Source: an uncultured Lachnospiraceae bacterium
GTDB lineage: Bacteria > Bacillota > Clostridia > Lachnospirales > Lachnospiraceae
Direction of reading: 5' to 3'
Length of the DNA: 7,508 nucleotides
Assembly: GCA_902766655.1 (NCBI GenBank)
Contig: CACXEL010000178.1
Span: 1 to 7,508, forward strand
A program made the translations under genes and the position numbers. Each line of letters begins with the position of its first letter. Within the stretch, counting starts at the first letter, position 1. Below the pieces are notes generated by a model. It worked only from the letters and a program-made list of their open reading frames with translations, made no database searches and had not been told where the DNA came from. Below are positions 6,635 through 7,508 of the stretch, piece by piece.

Positions 6635-6692
6635 GCCCTTGAGACTGTGCCTGAGACATTCGGACATCGGTGCCGGCGGGTCTCCTGCGGGC
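6635..6692 (+). other. Potentially structured 5' leader of the lipoprotein-glyS transcript
   Basis: GCCC (6635-6638) can pair with GGGC (6689-6692), and GAGAC (6641-6645) with GTCTC (6680-6684), separated by small internal loops. A small hairpin (6651-6654 with 6660-6663) is possible inside. The fold would end 6 nt before the GGAGG ribosome-binding site. The leader is too short for a T-box and lacks the T-box consensus. No known riboswitch is recognised. Confidence 0.3.
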
Positions 6693-6709
6693 AACAACGG
6701 AGGCATGTC

Positions 6710-7327
6710 ATGAAAAGATTTCTTTTTGCAGCCGCCTGCATATTGCTGCTGACCGGCTGCGGGGAGAAAGAGACGCCTGTGACGGTCAATTCCCTGGAGC
6801 TTTTGCCGGAAGGAAGTCTGACCGCCCTTTCGGTGGCGGATTTTGATTCGGAGGACCTGGACATCGGGGAATTCAAGGAGCAGGCAGCCGCCGAGATCGG
6901 CGAATATAATGAGAGAGCGGGAGAGGAGCGGATCACCCTCGGAGAATGCACCGAGCGGGAAGGCCATGTCACGGTCAAAATCAGCTATCTCAGCGCTCAG
7001 GATTATCAGAACTTCAATTCGGTCATCTGTGGGACAGGTCTTCTGGACGACCTGACTGCGGAGGCAGGCCTGGAGAAGAATACCTACTTCTATGACGATA
7101 CAGGCACTCTTCGGACCACGCTGGGCGAGATCATCGCCAGGGAAGGGACGGAGAGCTGGAAATATCTGGTCGTGGGAGAACCTCTTCTGGTCACTGTGCC
7201 GGGCAAGGTCCTCTTCACGAGTGGCGGCGCCGACTCTGCCGGCAGCGGAAGTGTACAGACTGGGGCATACATAACGGACAGAATCCTGCTGGATGCGCCC
7301 TGCTATATCATTTATGAGGAGAGTTGA
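6710..7327 (+). CDS. Uncharacterised lipoprotein between recO and glyS
   Basis: This is a 205-residue protein with a type II (lipoprotein) signal peptide: MKRF, a hydrophobic stretch, then lipobox LTGC with Cys17 as the acylation site. It should be anchored to the outer face of the cytoplasmic membrane. ATG6710 is chosen because it has GGAGG (6699-6703) 6 nt upstream and begins directly with the signal peptide. The in-frame GTG at 6647 would put 21 polar residues before it. The mature part is acidic in its first half (residues about 20-80) and more beta-like later, with a Gly/Ser/Ala-rich stretch ([11 protein letters not shown]) before [23 protein letters not shown] do not recognise a named domain. 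The glyS start lies 5 nt after its stop, so the two are probably co-transcribed and perhaps translationally coupled. Confidence 0.88.
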   Translation: MKRFLFAAACILLLTGCGEKETPVTVNSLELLPEGSLTALSVADFDSEDLDIGEFKEQAAAEIGEYNERAGEERITLGECTEREGHVTVKISYLSAQDYQNFNSVICGTGLLDDLTAEAGLEKNTYFYDDTGTLRTTLGEIIAREGTESWKYLVVGEPLLVTVPGKVLFTSGGADSAGSGSVQTGAYITDRILLDAPCYIIYEES

Positions 7328-7332
7328 TTATT

Positions 7333-7508
7333 ATGGAAAAGACAATGGACAAGATCGTAGCGCTTTCCAAGTCGAGGGGCTTCATTTTCCCCGGCTCCGA
7401 GATCTACGGCGGACTTGCCAACACCTGGGATTACGGCAATCTGGGCGTTGAGCTCAAGAACAACGTCAAGAAGGCCTGGTGGCAGAAGTTCATCCAGGAG
7501 AATCCCTA
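7333..7508 (+). CDS. glyS: Glycyl-tRNA synthetase, dimeric class II type, 3'-truncated by the window edge
   Basis: Only the first 58 codons are present. They encode the characteristic GlyRS N-terminus: [20 protein letters not shown], then [19 protein letters not shown] and [13 protein letters not shown]. This is the single-chain alpha2 enzyme (glyS/glyQS of Bacillus type), not the alpha2beta2 form; it attaches glycine to tRNA-Gly. The usual YDYGPLG reads WDYGNLG, which I regard as a normal variant in this group. ATG7333 follows AGGAG (7317-7321) at 11 nt, inside the end of the lipoprotein gene. No glycine T-box precedes it in the window, so expression appears to depend on the promoter near 6597-6626 or on readthrough. 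Confidence 0.97.
   Translation, partial: MEKTMDKIVALSKSRGFIFPGSEIYGGLANTWDYGNLGVELKNNVKKAWWQKFIQENP

Noticed and set aside
6660..6692. Glycine T-box or glycine riboswitch ahead of glyS
   Set aside because: The leader is only about 77 nt, lacks the T-box consensus and specifier stem, and has no terminator/antiterminator pair.
6647..6709. Upstream GTG start for the lipoprotein, adding 21 residues
   Set aside because: The extension is polar and would bury the signal peptide. It has no good ribosome-binding site, whereas ATG6710 has a well-spaced GGAGG.

Overview
The window reads as part of a chromosome from an anaerobic, GC-rich member of the Firmicutes, most likely Lachnospiraceae or a close relative. 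This rests on recalled family resemblance: an uronate-pathway short-chain dehydrogenase, an LplD-like GH4 enzyme, a presequence-protease-type M16C peptidase, and era and recO followed by the dimeric (bacterial/eukaryote-like) glycyl-tRNA synthetase. All genes lie on the + strand.

Layout. (1) 2-481: 3' part of a gluconate 5-dehydrogenase / DhuD-like SDR. (2) 671-1648: a GH4 alpha-galacturonidase-like gene that appears to lack about 115-125 internal codons. Together these look like the end of a sugar-acid (pectin or glycosaminoglycan uronate) catabolic block. (3) 1649-1807: a large imperfect palindrome, then a strong extended -10 promoter. (4) 1808-4768: a complete 986-residue M16C zinc metallopeptidase. 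(5) 4769-4931: a second, nested palindrome of the same family with a perfect 39-bp stem. (6) 4932-5840 era and 5938-6591 recO, forming a ribosome-maturation / DNA-repair pair. (7) A TTTACA/TATAAT promoter with a structured leader, then a 205-residue lipoprotein (6710-7327) and the start of glyS (7333 to window end), probably co-transcribed. The 189-bp gap at 482-670 holds a ribosome-binding site for the GH4 gene and no other feature I can support.

The housekeeping genes look ordinary. The second-look items are between or inside them: two related palindromes at two gene junctions, with a compensatory G-C to T-A change; a diverged second copy of the era 3' end that now forms the recO translation-start region; a small hairpin between the recO Shine-Dalgarno and start codon; an in-frame shortened GH4 protein; and a RecO without zinc-binding cysteines. 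I found no CRISPR array, transposase gene, tRNA, rRNA or clear novel multi-gene system.
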